A stretch of 64,000 bases of DNA. Origin: Mariprofundus sp. Lineage in GTDB: Bacteria; Pseudomonadota; Zetaproteobacteria; Mariprofundales; Mariprofundaceae. This document shows, one piece after another, positions 53,782 through 62,611 of this stretch. Every line of letters begins with the position of its first letter. Within the stretch, counting starts at the first letter, position 1. The notes below the pieces were generated by a model. It saw only the letters and a program-made list of their open reading frames with translations, searched no databases and was not told where the DNA came from. The position numbers and the translations under genes are program-made. Where the stretch lies: assembly GCA_021772775.1 (NCBI GenBank), contig JAJFLH010000007.1, positions 1 to 64,000 of the forward strand, read 5' to 3'.

Positions 53782-54626
53782 GCGCTGTTGTCAGGCAAGA
53801 ATCGGGATAATTCTGACATGGCCATCTTGGCTTCCAGCCTACTTTTAAAGCCTATAAGGCGAATACGTATCCACTGCTTCCCATTGACGATTGTTGTGAA
53901 TGACTCAACAGGAATATCGATAGATTCAACTTCTGCTAACAGAAGCTGGGCTCTCTCTTCTGAGTGGAAAGAAGCCAGGTTAACAACCCACGCTCCATTG
54001 ACTACAGCAGCTACCTCTTCTTTCTTTTGCTTGGTGCTGATCGTGCCGTTCAATTGGTGTAACTGGCTAACTACGGCTTGCAACTGTGACTCTTTTTCAT
54101 CCTCTTTAGTGGTCATTGCACCATTCAATTGATGCAGCTGGGCTGCCATAGCTTGTATTTGTGATTCAAGTGCATGGACCGATTGAACCTGGCTTTCAAC
54201 AGCACTAAGGCTCTGTTCAATATTATTAAGATGACTGTTGGAAACCACTTCAGGTTCAGCTTCACTGGTAAGGAAATAGACAGTGAACAGGAACGCCGCA
54301 CAGGCTGTGAGACTTAAAACAATACCGCTAATGGTGCCATAGTGGTTGGGGTGAATATCACCTGGGAGTGCTTTTGCCTGGTTCGGGGAGACAATGTTGA
54401 GTGTGTAGTATTTGTCTTCATCCTGAGAAGGCATACCGACAATGAACTCCTCAAAAGGTTCAGGTGTCCATTCGGACTCTGTTACCGCTAAAGGGACTTC
54501 CTGCTTAGGTTCATTCGAGTCATCTTCGAATTGTTTCTTCTCTTCGAATACAGAGTCAACAAATCCGTAAAACAGATCGTAATCATCTTCAGTAACCGGT
54601 TGTTTGTTTAGTTCTTTGTCGTTCAT
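53763..54626 (-). CDS. SPOR-domain membrane protein with coiled-coil
   Basis: 287 residues. Acidic cytoplasmic N-terminus, one TM at about 99-119 (GIVLSLTACAAFLFTVYFL), then a periplasmic coiled-coil with an internal near-repeat (MAAQLHQLNGAMTTKEDEKE / VVSQLHQLNGTISTKQKKEE), and a C-terminal SPOR fold (about 212-284; WVVNLASFHSEERAQLLL, WIRIRLIGFKSRLEAKMAM). SPOR domains bind glycan strands stripped of peptides at the division septum, so a septal role is plausible. Start ATG 54626 is chosen over a GTG three codons earlier; neither has a clear SD. Stands alone. Confidence 0.82.
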   Translation of the reverse strand: MNDKELNKQPVTEDDYDLFYGFVDSVFEEKKQFEDDSNEPKQEVPLAVTESEWTPEPFEEFIVGMPSQDEDKYYTLNIVSPNQAKALPGDIHPNHYGTISGIVLSLTACAAFLFTVYFLTSEAEPEVVSNSHLNNIEQSLSAVESQVQSVHALESQIQAMAAQLHQLNGAMTTKEDEKESQLQAVVSQLHQLNGTISTKQKKEEVAAVVNGAWVVNLASFHSEERAQLLLAEVESIDIPVESFTTIVNGKQWIRIRLIGFKSRLEAKMAMSELSRFLPDNSAWVGRR

Positions 54627-54818
54627 GAAAACCACGTGATATTTTTGTGGAACTATCCTTATTCATCCGTGAATGACGATGAGTACTGCGTCTACAGTAT
54701 CATGTTCAGGAGATTTCCTAGCTGGGAAGAATACGCGAAGAATTAAATTGTGAAAGGGGTTTATAATAGGGCAATCGCATTAAAAGTGGACGATAATTTG
54801 AATTATCACTCAAAAGAT

Positions 54819-54885
54819 CGTCATTTCCAAGCTCATATCGGGCAGGGTGAATGCCGAAGACAGAGAGGCTGCCTGGGGCATGACG
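54819..54885 (+). repeat. Short CGTCAT...ATGACG intergenic element
   Basis: 67 bases: CGTCATTTCC at the left, then GGGTGAATGCCGAAGACAGA, and CTGCCTGGGGCATGACG at the right. A reduced form of the family, lying in the 366-base gap between the SPOR gene and dnaB; nothing else is recognised there. Confidence 0.7.
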
Positions 54886-54992
54886 CAATAGGAACAAGTG
54901 GAAAACTGAATATAACTCAGGAATTTTAATGTGATCGCCCTGGGGTTTATGATGTTTTAGCTTATGTTGATGCGAATCGAGCTGTTATTGAA

Positions 54993-56381
54993 TCAGTCGT
55001 CAAAGCTGGCTGAAGCATGATTTTCAAAGCGGGTGAATTTGTGCACGAAGGTTAATTTTACATCACCAATTGGGCCGTTACGTTGCTTGGCAATAATGAT
55101 TTCAGCCAGACCTTCATTTTCAGGTTTCTTGTTATAAACCTCATCACGATAGATGAACATAATCACATCGGCATCCTGCTCGATTGCACCGGATTCACGT
55201 AGATCGGACATGATTGGACGTTTGTCAGCACGTTGCTCGAGTGAGCGGTTGAGCTGTGAGAGGGCAATGACAGGAACATTGAGCTCCTTGGCCAGGCCTT
55301 TGAGTGAACGGGAGATTTCAGATACTTCCTGAGCCCTGTTGTCTGAGCCTGCACGACCCGACATCAGCTGGATATAATCAATGAGAACCATGTCCAGACC
55401 TTTATTTTCACGTTTCAGACGACGGCATTTAGAACGTAACTCCATCACTGAAATAGCTGGGGTATCATCTACAAATACATTGGATTCAGCCAGAGCACCA
55501 CTTGCTGCTGCAAGCTTTCGCCAATCTTCAGCAGAGAAACGACCGGTACGCAGGTTGGACATATCGACACGTGCTTCACAGGCCAGCATACGCATAGCAA
55601 TCTGCTGGCTCGACATCTCAAGAGAAAATACTGCCACGACACCGGAGTTGTCATCATCACCACGCATGGCTGCATTTTGAGCCAGGTTCATAGAGAAGGC
55701 GGTTTTACCCATACTTGGACGACCAGCGACAATAATCAGATCACCGCGTTGCATACCAGCGGTCTGAATATCGAGATCTGTAAAGCCAGTAGGTACACCC
55801 GTAACAACCTTTTTCTGGGCGTAGCGATCTTCCAGCTCTCTATAAGTCTCAAGCATTAGATCAGACATTTTGGAGAAAGAGGGACGTGAGCGATTAAATG
55901 ATTCAGCAATAGCGAGAATGTTTTTCTCAGCTGTGTCGAGATGCTCGTTGACTTCACGTGAGCTCTCTTGATAAACATCCTGAGATACAGTGCTACAGAC
56001 AGACAAAAGCTCGCGTAGCACAAAGCGCTCGCGAATGATGCTGGCATAGTGTTTAACGTTGGCAGAGGTAGGTACAGCGGTCACAAGCTCAGCGAGATAG
56101 GCTTCTCCACCACTGGCGGCAAGCTCATCGCGTCGTTCAAGGTGATCCTTGATGGTTAGCGCATCAACAGGCTGCCCTTTACCTGCCAGCTCGAGAATGA
56201 CATAAAATACCCGAGCGTTGGCCTCTACATAGAAGTGCTCGGGCTGCAGTGTGCCCTCAAGTCGTTCCAGCGCTTCGGGATCAAGCATGACCCCCCCCAG
56301 CACAGCCCGCTCTGCATCATATGCGTGCGGCGGGATACGCTCTCTGAGCGAATCAGTGCGGAGGGGAATCGGTTGATTCAA
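54993..56381 (-). CDS. dnaB: Replicative DNA helicase
   Basis: 462 residues. Hexameric 5'-3' helicase of the replication fork. N-terminal DnaB domain (AERAVLGGVML), RecA-like C-terminal domain with Walker A GRPSMGKTAF, FSLEMSS, DYIQLM, LSQLNRSLEQR and DLRESGAIEQDADV. No intein interrupts it. The apparent start is TTG with a poor SD; no ATG is available before conserved sequence. It is the last gene of the rpsF-priB-rpsR-DUF2232-rplI-dnaB series, 15 bases after rplI. Confidence 0.96.
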   Translation of the reverse strand: MNQPIPLRTDSLRERIPPHAYDAERAVLGGVMLDPEALERLEGTLQPEHFYVEANARVFYVILELAGKGQPVDALTIKDHLERRDELAASGGEAYLAELVTAVPTSANVKHYASIIRERFVLRELLSVCSTVSQDVYQESSREVNEHLDTAEKNILAIAESFNRSRPSFSKMSDLMLETYRELEDRYAQKKVVTGVPTGFTDLDIQTAGMQRGDLIIVAGRPSMGKTAFSMNLAQNAAMRGDDDNSGVVAVFSLEMSSQQIAMRMLACEARVDMSNLRTGRFSAEDWRKLAAASGALAESNVFVDDTPAISVMELRSKCRRLKRENKGLDMVLIDYIQLMSGRAGSDNRAQEVSEISRSLKGLAKELNVPVIALSQLNRSLEQRADKRPIMSDLRESGAIEQDADVIMFIYRDEVYNKKPENEGLAEIIIAKQRNGPIGDVKLTFVHKFTRFENHASASFDD

Positions 56382-56396
56382 TGCGATGAATCGGGT

Positions 56397-56846
56397 TTAG
56401 TGCTTTTCGGATTCAACTTTGATGCTAAGGTCGGCTGTAACATCCGGATGCAGACGAACGCGGAAGTTGTGGTCGCCAACAACTTTGATCTGTTCGTCGA
56501 GCAGGATGCTACGGCGTTCAACGTGCTGACCGTTTGCGTTGAGTAGTTCAGCCAGCTCGTGAGTGGTTACAGAACCATACAGATGTTTGCCATCTGAAGT
56601 GGCACGAATAACTTCCAAGCTTAGTGTAGACAGTTTTTCAGCTTCAGTCTTGGCATTTGCCAGAACATCAGCCTGTTTCGCTTCAAGTTGAGAGCGACGA
56701 CGTTCAAAGGTCTTGCGGTTACCAGCATCAGCAATGTTTGCTTTACCCTGTGGTAGCAAAAAGTTGCGACCATAACCTGCGCGAACGTTGACTTCATCAC
56801 CAACATTTCCCAAACCTTCAACACGTTCCAAAAGAATTAATTGCAT
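56397..56846 (-). CDS. rplI: 50S ribosomal protein L9
   Basis: 149 residues. MQLILLERVEGLGNVGDEVN, VRAGYGRNFLLPQGKA, then the long helix and C-terminal domain ending near DLSIKVESE. The ATG at 56846 has GGAGG five bases upstream; that SD overlaps the last codons of the DUF2232 gene, giving tight coupling. Complete and of normal length. Confidence 0.97.
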   Translation of the reverse strand: MQLILLERVEGLGNVGDEVNVRAGYGRNFLLPQGKANIADAGNRKTFERRRSQLEAKQADVLANAKTEAEKLSTLSLEVIRATSDGKHLYGSVTTHELAELLNANGQHVERRSILLDEQIKVVGDHNFRVRLHPDVTADLSIKVESEKH

Positions 56847-56847
56847 T

Positions 56848-57873
56848 TTATCCTCCAACTACCGGAATTTTCCGGCGATAATCAAACCAAATATCCAGTA
56901 GGCCAATGATCACAAAGGGAATGATCATGACCGACCAAATTAATAACATTAAATACATCATAGCGATTGAAAGCATCATACCCTTCGCTTTCAACCAGCT
57001 GTGTCCAACTGCAACACCCTGCATCGCTAACATACCACCGGTCAGGATGGCCGCGTTACTGGCTAAATATTGCAAATCACCCGCACCTGTCAGATTCATC
57101 AACAGCAGCAGAACCAAAAACACATAAGCAATCATTTTACCAAAACGCAGTGTCAACAGATTCGCTGTATCACCCTGATAAAAACCGTATTTACTGGCGT
57201 AATGCCGCGCAAATACAAGATTACTCCACCATGTTAACCACAGCCCTAAGGCCATCAAACCGGGCAGTATCGCTACCATCATTTGGCGGCCCTGTTCTAG
57301 CATCAGAGCTGCTTCATTTTGCCCCGCAGTCTGTCCACTGCTTGTAATCTGCTGCTCTACACCTTCAAACATTGGTGCTAACAACTGATTTACCCATGCC
57401 TGAATGCTTACATCATGCATCATAGCGGCGATGGTTAGAGACAATAAGGTAAGGCTACCAAGTCCCAAACCAAGCCATTCTGCACTCTGTTTGACACCAT
57501 CGGGACGCATCATCAATAGAGCGCCCACTATCGGTAACAGACCGTAAGCTACAAATACAATCAGTCCGGGCACAAAGGCAAAGCCTGTGATCAGCATGAC
57601 TGCTACTGCGGTTATGGCGCTGACATGGAGTGCGAAAATTAATCCACCGCCAAACGTCACCAATGCTACCAATGCGGGCACCAACATATGGATGGTCAAA
57701 CCAACCATGGTGATGATCAATAGCAGGAAGGGGATAAACCCTTGTGCAAATAAGGGCAGCCAAACTGCACTCATCAGCATCACCAGCATTAATGATGCAC
57801 ATGGCAAACGGTGAGCCAGAATGAAGCTGGCCACCTTTGGCATGTGCTGTGGTTCAGGTTCCTGGTTTTGCAT
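56848..57873 (-). CDS. DUF2232 (YybS-like) membrane protein
   Basis: 341 residues, about eight hydrophobic segments, in the slot between rpsR and rplI where DUF2232 proteins are often found. Recognisable pieces: LMALGLWLTWWSNLVFAR, RFGKMIAYVFLVLLLLMNL and the C-terminal IPFVIIGLLDIWFDYRRK. Function is unknown; the constant ribosomal-operon neighbourhood hints at a growth-linked role. ATG at 57873 (a TTG precedes it) with AGGG upstream. Its stop is within the rplI SD. Confidence 0.85.
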   Translation of the reverse strand: MQNQEPEPQHMPKVASFILAHRLPCASLMLVMLMSAVWLPLFAQGFIPFLLLIITMVGLTIHMLVPALVALVTFGGGLIFALHVSAITAVAVMLITGFAFVPGLIVFVAYGLLPIVGALLMMRPDGVKQSAEWLGLGLGSLTLLSLTIAAMMHDVSIQAWVNQLLAPMFEGVEQQITSSGQTAGQNEAALMLEQGRQMMVAILPGLMALGLWLTWWSNLVFARHYASKYGFYQGDTANLLTLRFGKMIAYVFLVLLLLMNLTGAGDLQYLASNAAILTGGMLAMQGVAVGHSWLKAKGMMLSIAMMYLMLLIWSVMIIPFVIIGLLDIWFDYRRKIPVVGG

Positions 57874-57918
57874 CAATAACCCTGACAGGTCAGTTTGTTA
57901 AGCTTCAACCTTACTGAA

Positions 57919-58263
57919 TCAATCGTGATGCAGTGGGGTGAATGGAACCAGTGCCAATACGCGTGCACGCTTGATAGCAGTGGTCAGAAAACGCTGATGC
58001 TTTGCACAAGTGCCAGTTACACGTGATGGCAAAATCTTGTAACGCTCGGTGATGAAGCCGCGCAGCATATCAGGGTCTTTGTGGTCGATAATGATGCTTA
58101 CATCTGCACAAAATTTACAAAATTTACGGCGACGCTGAAAACGACCACCAGCACCACCACTGCGCTGTGGACGCTGTGGACGCTGTGGACGATCACCTTG
58201 TGGACGGCTAGCTGGGCGCTCAGTCGGCGCAGCAGCTGCAGTGCTTTTTACTTCTTCAGTCAT
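57919..58263 (-). CDS. rpsR: 30S ribosomal protein S18 with long N-terminal extension
   Basis: 114 residues against about 75 in E. coli. The core starts near residue 41: [34 protein letters not shown] and [19 protein letters not shown]. Residues 1-40 are an Ala/Pro/Arg-rich tail with RPQ repeats. CKFC plus the later Cys and His (CAKH) is the pattern of the metal-binding S18 type. SD AGGAGT precedes the ATG by five bases. Confidence 0.96.
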   Translation of the reverse strand: MTEEVKSTAAAAPTERPASRPQGDRPQRPQRPQRSGGAGGRFQRRRKFCKFCADVSIIIDHKDPDMLRGFITERYKILPSRVTGTCAKHQRFLTTAIKRARVLALVPFTPLHHD

Positions 58264-58294
58264 GTTTAACTCCTAAATCTCAATATCCGTGGTA

Positions 58295-58648
58295 TTAATC
58301 TGAACTTTGCATGGGGCGATCTATTGCCCTGCATGCATCCACCCAAATTTCTACCTGTCCCCAGCAAGGGTTGTTATCCTTGCTGTAAAATCGTCTGCGC
58401 AGGCAACCATCAATCATCACTGTTTTGCCATCAAGTGACAGTAATGTGTTGGCGATATTACCATTTGCACGCAGTGGCATTGGCTGTTCATCCTGAACAT
58501 CGGCGCGAACGTGCCCTAATTTAGGACGTGTTGTTGCCAACTCTGCAATCAACGACAGTGAGCCATCAGGCATCCAGCGCTGTTGCATGTTTTCTAGCCG
58601 GCCCGAAACTCGAGCGCGGTTAAAATCAGGCGCTTGCTTCTGCTCCAT
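58295..58648 (-). CDS. priB: Primosomal replication protein N (PriB)
   Basis: 117 residues, OB-fold single-strand DNA-binding protein: NRARVSGRLENMQQRW near the N-terminus, RANGNIANTLLSLDGKTVMI, and a C-terminal GQVEIWVDACRAI. It helps restart stalled forks with PriA. The start is ATG 58648 with AAAGG upstream, inside the last codons of rpsF (23-base overlap); the longer ORF is only the other frame of rpsF. Position between rpsF and rpsR is classic. Confidence 0.9.
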   Translation of the reverse strand: MEQKQAPDFNRARVSGRLENMQQRWMPDGSLSLIAELATTRPKLGHVRADVQDEQPMPLRANGNIANTLLSLDGKTVMIDGCLRRRFYSKDNNPCWGQVEIWVDACRAIDRPMQSSD

Positions 58649-59048
58649 CAGCCTTTTCCGTTGTTGCTTCAGCAGCAGGAACTTCTTCAGCTGCAGCAGC
58701 AGCTTCTTCTTCACGCTTAGCAGCAGCTTGAGCGCGACGGAACAATGGAGATGCTTTGTCGGAAAGTTCAGTGAGTTTAGTGGTCAGGCAACGGACGATG
58801 CGTTCTTCAAGGCTGATCGCATGTTCCAATGTTTTCAGGGCTTCTGCGCTGCCATCTGTGACAAGCAGCATATAGGTGCCACGTTTACGGTTGGCAATAG
58901 TGTATGCCAACGGACGTGAACCCCAGTTTTCGCGTTTAACAATGCGGCCACCGACTTTTTCGACTTTAGCGATGAGATCATCGGTTAGTGCTTCGGTGTT
59001 TTCCTGAGAGATATCAGGATTAACGATAAAAATAGTTTCGTAATACAA
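58626..59048 (-). CDS. rpsF: 30S ribosomal protein S6
   Basis: 140 residues. MYYETIFIVNPDISQENTE, RENWGSRPLAYTIANRKRGTY and LEERIVRCLTTKL are the S6 core; an Ala/Glu-rich tail follows, as in many S6 proteins. The start codon is TTG at 59048, with GAGGAG seven bases upstream; no ATG or GTG fits the conserved N-terminus. First gene of the rpsF-dnaB series, overlapping priB at the end. Confidence 0.96.
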   Translation of the reverse strand: MYYETIFIVNPDISQENTEALTDDLIAKVEKVGGRIVKRENWGSRPLAYTIANRKRGTYMLLVTDGSAEALKTLEHAISLEERIVRCLTTKLTELSDKASPLFRRAQAAAKREEEAAAAAEEVPAAEATTEKADGAEASA

Positions 59049-59100
59049 AACGGCGCTCCTCTAGGTGTACTTACGTACGCCCCGGTACGATTTAGCGCGT
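59049..59100 (-). promoter_or_regulatory. rpsF leader with possible S6:S18 autoregulatory stem-loop
   Basis: On the minus strand the leader reads ACCGGGGCGTACGTAAGTAC..., with a stem GGCGTAC/GTACACC (59064-59081, one mismatch) around a GTAA loop and a CCG just before it. A conserved leader motif with a CCG element next to a hairpin is known to bind the S6:S18 complex in many bacteria. Match judged by eye only. Confidence 0.3.
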
Positions 59101-59244
59101 CCGGAGCAAGGTATGTAATCTACATGGTTTCCCATGCAGTGGCGCCGCACTATAGGGGGAAGCGAAGTGATTGCAAGCGCATGCTATGATAGAAGGATAT
59201 TGCAGCGTATAATGGTCTTTCTTGTTGGTAGTGCAGGAGGCGAT

Positions 59245-59478
59245 ATGGATGTGTTAATTTTTTTAGGCATTGGTGCAGTTGCTGGCTGGATCGCAGGCAT
59301 TTTGATGAATGGGAGTGGTTTTGGTCTGATCGCGGATGTGATGATCGGCGTACTCGGTGCTTTTATTGGTAAGTTTTTGTTCGGACTTATGGGCTTTGCA
59401 TTTGCCGGTATGGTAGGCACGCTGATGGCTGCTGTGTTGGGTTCTGTTATCCTGATATTTCTAGTTGGACTTCGTTAA
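59245..59478 (+). CDS. GlsB/YeaQ/YmgE family membrane protein
   Basis: 77 residues, three hydrophobic segments with Gly-rich turns: IFLGIGAVAGWIAGILM, GLIADVMIGVLGAFIGKFLF and a C-terminal GSVILIFLVGL. Often annotated as transglycosylase-associated, but without enzymatic evidence; many relatives are stress-induced. The ATG at 59245 is set by AGGAGG four bases upstream; 37 upstream codons of the longer ORF are discarded. Divergent from rpsF and followed by a strong terminator. Confidence 0.88.
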   Translation: MDVLIFLGIGAVAGWIAGILMNGSGFGLIADVMIGVLGAFIGKFLFGLMGFAFAGMVGTLMAAVLGSVILIFLVGLR

Positions 59479-59483
59479 GTGAA

Positions 59484-59532
59484 AAGGTTCTGCCAGTTGC
59501 TTGGAAGTGGCAGAACCTTATTGTGTTTTTTT
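59484..59532 (+). terminator. Rho-independent terminator
   Basis: Perfect 12-base-pair stem AAGGTTCTGCCA / TGGCAGAACCTT, 12-base loop, followed by a T-rich run (TTGTGTTTTTTT). Five bases after the stop of the YmgE-family gene. Confidence 0.9.
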
Positions 59533-59619
59533 CAGGCGGTGTTTTCGGTAAACATGGATCTATCTCTTCGCACCATAAAAGCGTATGAACAGGTCAACGA
59601 AGATGATCGGCCTCCGCTT

Positions 59620-60606
59620 CTACTCCGATAGCAGTGCTTCAATCTCTTCTATTGTGAGTGGGTCGAGTAAACGGGCGCCCAGTTGAGAGACAACGCGGGC
59701 AGCAGCATGTGAGCCGAGGTGGCCTGCTTGATGCCAGCTTAGGCCATTGGTGACACCATAGAGTACACCAGCAGCATACATGTCACCGGCACCAGTGGTG
59801 TCTGTTGCTTCCACTTCAAAGCCTTCAATAGGGATTACCTCATTTTCATGCATGATGATGGAGCCGTTCTTACCTAATGTTAGGGCTACATTGTCACAAT
59901 GTTGGTGGATGGCTTGGGCGCAGGCGATGGGATCTTCAAGACCAGTTAGTGCTTTGGCTTCTTCTTCATTGCAAAATAGCAGATCAACCGGGCCTTCGAT
60001 GAGAGCTTGGAATTCATCACGGCAGATCGCAATCAAAAATGGATCAGAAATGGTTAGCGCAATTTTGACGTTGTTCTTTTTTGCCAGTTCAATGGCTTTA
60101 AGCGCTGCTGCTTTGGTGCTGTCACCGGCGAAAAGGTAGCCTTCAACATACAGATATTTAGCTTTGGCGATCTCTGCTTCGAGAATATCATCGGCGTCCA
60201 AAGAGCTGGAGACACCTAGGCTGGTTAGCATGGTGCGCTGAGCATCCGGAGTGATAAGTACAACACAGGTGCCTGTTAGGCCGTCACGTTGTTCGATCTC
60301 GATTGTGATGCCCAGATCTTTCATCTCCTCAAGGTACTGTTTACCAAAGCTGTCAGAGCCGGTTTTACAGGCATAAGCAGTGGTACCCCCCATTTCAGCA
60401 ATGCCGACAATGGTATTGGCTGCAGATCCGCCAGAGCAAAAGTTGAGATCATGATCGGATAGTGCATCAAGTACGAGCTGTTGGCGGGCGTCATCGGTTA
60501 GTGTCATGATGCCTTTTTCAATAGCGGTGGATGTGAGGAAAGCATCGTCGCAACGCACCTGTATGTCCATAATTGCATTGCCTACACCAAAAACGTCGTA
60601 ATTCAT
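59620..60606 (-). CDS. PfkB family carbohydrate kinase, adenosine kinase-like
   Basis: 328 residues. [20 protein letters not shown] at the N-terminus, [29 protein letters not shown], and the C-terminal anion-hole motif [16 protein letters not shown] with the catalytic Asp. The arrangement is closest to the adenosine-kinase-like branch, though sugar kinases of this fold look similar. With mtnP nearby on the same strand, purine nucleoside salvage would make sense, but the genes are not in one tight operon. ATG 60606 has GGAGC upstream. Confidence 0.85.
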   Translation of the reverse strand: MNYDVFGVGNAIMDIQVRCDDAFLTSTAIEKGIMTLTDDARQQLVLDALSDHDLNFCSGGSAANTIVGIAEMGGTTAYACKTGSDSFGKQYLEEMKDLGITIEIEQRDGLTGTCVVLITPDAQRTMLTSLGVSSSLDADDILEAEIAKAKYLYVEGYLFAGDSTKAAALKAIELAKKNNVKIALTISDPFLIAICRDEFQALIEGPVDLLFCNEEEAKALTGLEDPIACAQAIHQHCDNVALTLGKNGSIIMHENEVIPIEGFEVEATDTTGAGDMYAAGVLYGVTNGLSWHQAGHLGSHAAARVVSQLGARLLDPLTIEEIEALLSE

Positions 60607-60686
60607 GATTTGCTCCATTTTAGAAAAGAGTGAAAAATATTTGCGCTATCCTGCCATTACTCATTTTGAATGCCAGACCGATGTTA

Positions 60687-61829
60687 TCAATGTTTGTTGA
60701 TATCGAAGCGATAATCACGCAACACTTTTTTACCATCCCCTAAACTACCCGGTTCGGCGGCGAGTTTTTTATCCACCTTGATGCGCAGGGCTAATGCGTT
60801 GCCACAGGTAATCCATAGTGATTCAGTGGCATATCGAATGTTGGCGGACTGTCCTGCTTGCAACAGCATCTCTTTTAGCAGACGGCCTTTACCATCACCT
60901 GCAGCATTGGGTAAAAACACCTGCATCCAAATGGGGGCACCCACGGCTTCAAATCGAAAGACGTGTCTGGATGCATTTGCTGGCGCTTTGGTCTGTGGTT
61001 TAGGGTGATCCATAAGTGGTGATTGGAGTTTGTTTTTTGAAACCGTTGCGACGGCTTTTACTGCCGGTTTCGCGGTGGCTACAATAGTTTTCTTTATTGG
61101 TGTAGCAGCACTCTTCACCGCAGGTTTGGCGGCAGCTTCGACGGCTTTTTTCACTTTAGGCGCTTCGGTGATGGCAGCCGGCTTGACGGTTGGAGCTGTT
61201 TTGCTTGTTGTCGGTTTTGCTGTAGTCATTTTGCTGGCGTCAGCGATAGCAGCAGGGGCCTTCTCTGGTTTCGCTGTTTTTGCAATGGTCTTTTCTTCTT
61301 TTTTGACAGCAGGAGGGGTTACACTCTTTTCGTCACTGCTTTGAGCATGATTTTGATCAGCGGTGTGTGCCACTGCATTCGCTGGGCTTGAGGTCGCCTC
61401 TTGCTGTTCGTCATCGCTGCTGATGACATTGAAGGTAATGAACAGTACGACAAAAGCACCACCTGCTATCCATGCCCAAAGGCGTGAAGGAGAAACCGGT
61501 GGATCGGGAAATGTTAAAGGTTTGGTGAGTGTGTAGTCGGTGTTTTTTAGCCGCTCTATTTCATTGGATAGATCAACACCTAAATATTTACTGTATTGGC
61601 GTAAAAAACCAATCACATATACATCGTCGGGCAATGTGTCCCAGTTGCCGTTTTCCAGTGCCCGCAGATGGTTGGCAGGAATTTTTAGTTTGCGTTCGGG
61701 CTTGGTGATAGGTTGTTTTTTAGCTGCACGAGCTTCTTCCAGCTTGTGAGCAATTTCATGCAGCAATAGCTGACGCCCAGAAATGAGTTCTTTGGACTCA
61801 TCTTGCTGAGGAGGTGTGTTTGTGTTCAT
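60687..61829 (-). CDS. RodZ-like HTH/DUF4115 membrane protein
   Basis: 380 residues. N-terminal HTH_25-type region (LHEIAHKLEEARAAKK, then LRALENGNWDTLPDDVYVIG with FLRQYSKYLG), TM at 117-136, a long Ala/Lys/Pro/Thr-rich periplasmic linker with KPA-type repeats (about 145-280), and a C-terminal DUF4115 domain (VFRFEAVGAPIWMQVF). This is the architecture of RodZ, which links MreB to the cell-wall machinery and sets rod shape. Coupled to the PilF-like gene by ATGA. The ispG usually found downstream is absent here. Confidence 0.85.
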   Translation of the reverse strand: MNTNTPPQQDESKELISGRQLLLHEIAHKLEEARAAKKQPITKPERKLKIPANHLRALENGNWDTLPDDVYVIGFLRQYSKYLGVDLSNEIERLKNTDYTLTKPLTFPDPPVSPSRLWAWIAGGAFVVLFITFNVISSDDEQQEATSSPANAVAHTADQNHAQSSDEKSVTPPAVKKEEKTIAKTAKPEKAPAAIADASKMTTAKPTTSKTAPTVKPAAITEAPKVKKAVEAAAKPAVKSAATPIKKTIVATAKPAVKAVATVSKNKLQSPLMDHPKPQTKAPANASRHVFRFEAVGAPIWMQVFLPNAAGDGKGRLLKEMLLQAGQSANIRYATESLWITCGNALALRIKVDKKLAAEPGSLGDGKKVLRDYRFDINKH

Positions 61830-62611
61830 AGACGATCCAGTCTGTCGAGTTGATTAAGCGCCCAAGTTTTATCCTGAAAGGATGATGTGCGCTGAGAAAA
61901 CAGTGCTAACACTTTACGAGCTTTCTTATTGTCATTTTGTTTGAGTAACACAGCGAGAAGTCCTTCAACTGCATTGCGGCTATCTTGTTGTTGGTTTATG
62001 ATAGTTTCATATAAAAGGCGCGCTTCGGGTAATTTATTTTGCTGATAAAATGCATCAGCGATCCTTAAATCAGGTAGTGCTGAGGATGGATTAAACAGCT
62101 TGGCCTGCTGAAAAGCCTGAGTCGCTTCGGGAAAGTTTTCTTGGCCAAGCAGGGCATTGCCCAGATTGATGAAGGCAAGATCCTGATTGGAGTAGCGGGG
62201 ATCATCCAATGCTTTGCGGGCATTTTTTTCTGCCTTTTTATACTCTTCCTGTCGGTTGAGTAAGCTGGCGTAATTGTTGTAGATGCTTGCATTATCACCA
62301 TATTTGAGCGCTTTGATGTAATAGCTTTCCGATTTTTTCAGATCACCGCGCAATAACCAAGCGTAAGCTAACATATCTAAAACATGCGGTTGATTGGGCA
62401 GGATGGAGTTAGATTCCATTAACTCTTCAAAAGCTTTGGGGAGCATACCTTCTTTACTGATGGCATCGACACCAATTTGATAATGAATATGTGCCAGTTT
62501 TGCCTGTTTGTCGGGATCAAGTTGTTGGTGGCGACTGCTTGCACATGAGCTTAGTGCAATGGTGAGCAGTGCAATGCATAGGATCTTTGCATAGCTGTTT
62601 CGACAGCTCAC
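61826..62611 (-). CDS. PilF-like TPR lipoprotein
   Basis: 261 residues. Signal peptide and lipobox LSSC with Cys23, then tandem tetratricopeptide repeats (for example YHIQIGVDAISKEGM-like start, LDMLAYAWLLRGDLKKSESY, AFINLGNALLGQENFPEATQ). PilF/PilW pilotins help assemble the type IV pilus secretin at the outer membrane, and the pilF-rodZ pairing is common. No other pil genes are in view. The GTG start overlaps the mtnP stop (GTGA) and the stop overlaps rodZ. Confidence 0.85.
   Translation of the reverse strand: MSCRNSYAKILCIALLTIALSSCASSRHQQLDPDKQAKLAHIHYQIGVDAISKEGMLPKAFEELMESNSILPNQPHVLDMLAYAWLLRGDLKKSESYYIKALKYGDNASIYNNYASLLNRQEEYKKAEKNARKALDDPRYSNQDLAFINLGNALLGQENFPEATQAFQQAKLFNPSSALPDLRIADAFYQQNKLPEARLLYETIINQQQDSRNAVEGLLAVLLKQNDNKKARKVLALFSQRTSSFQDKTWALNQLDRLDRL

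Noticed and set aside
61030-61344. 104-codon hydrophobic ORF antisense to the RodZ-like gene
   Set aside because: It is the reverse reading of the Ala/Lys/Thr-rich linker; apparent transmembrane character is a codon artefact.
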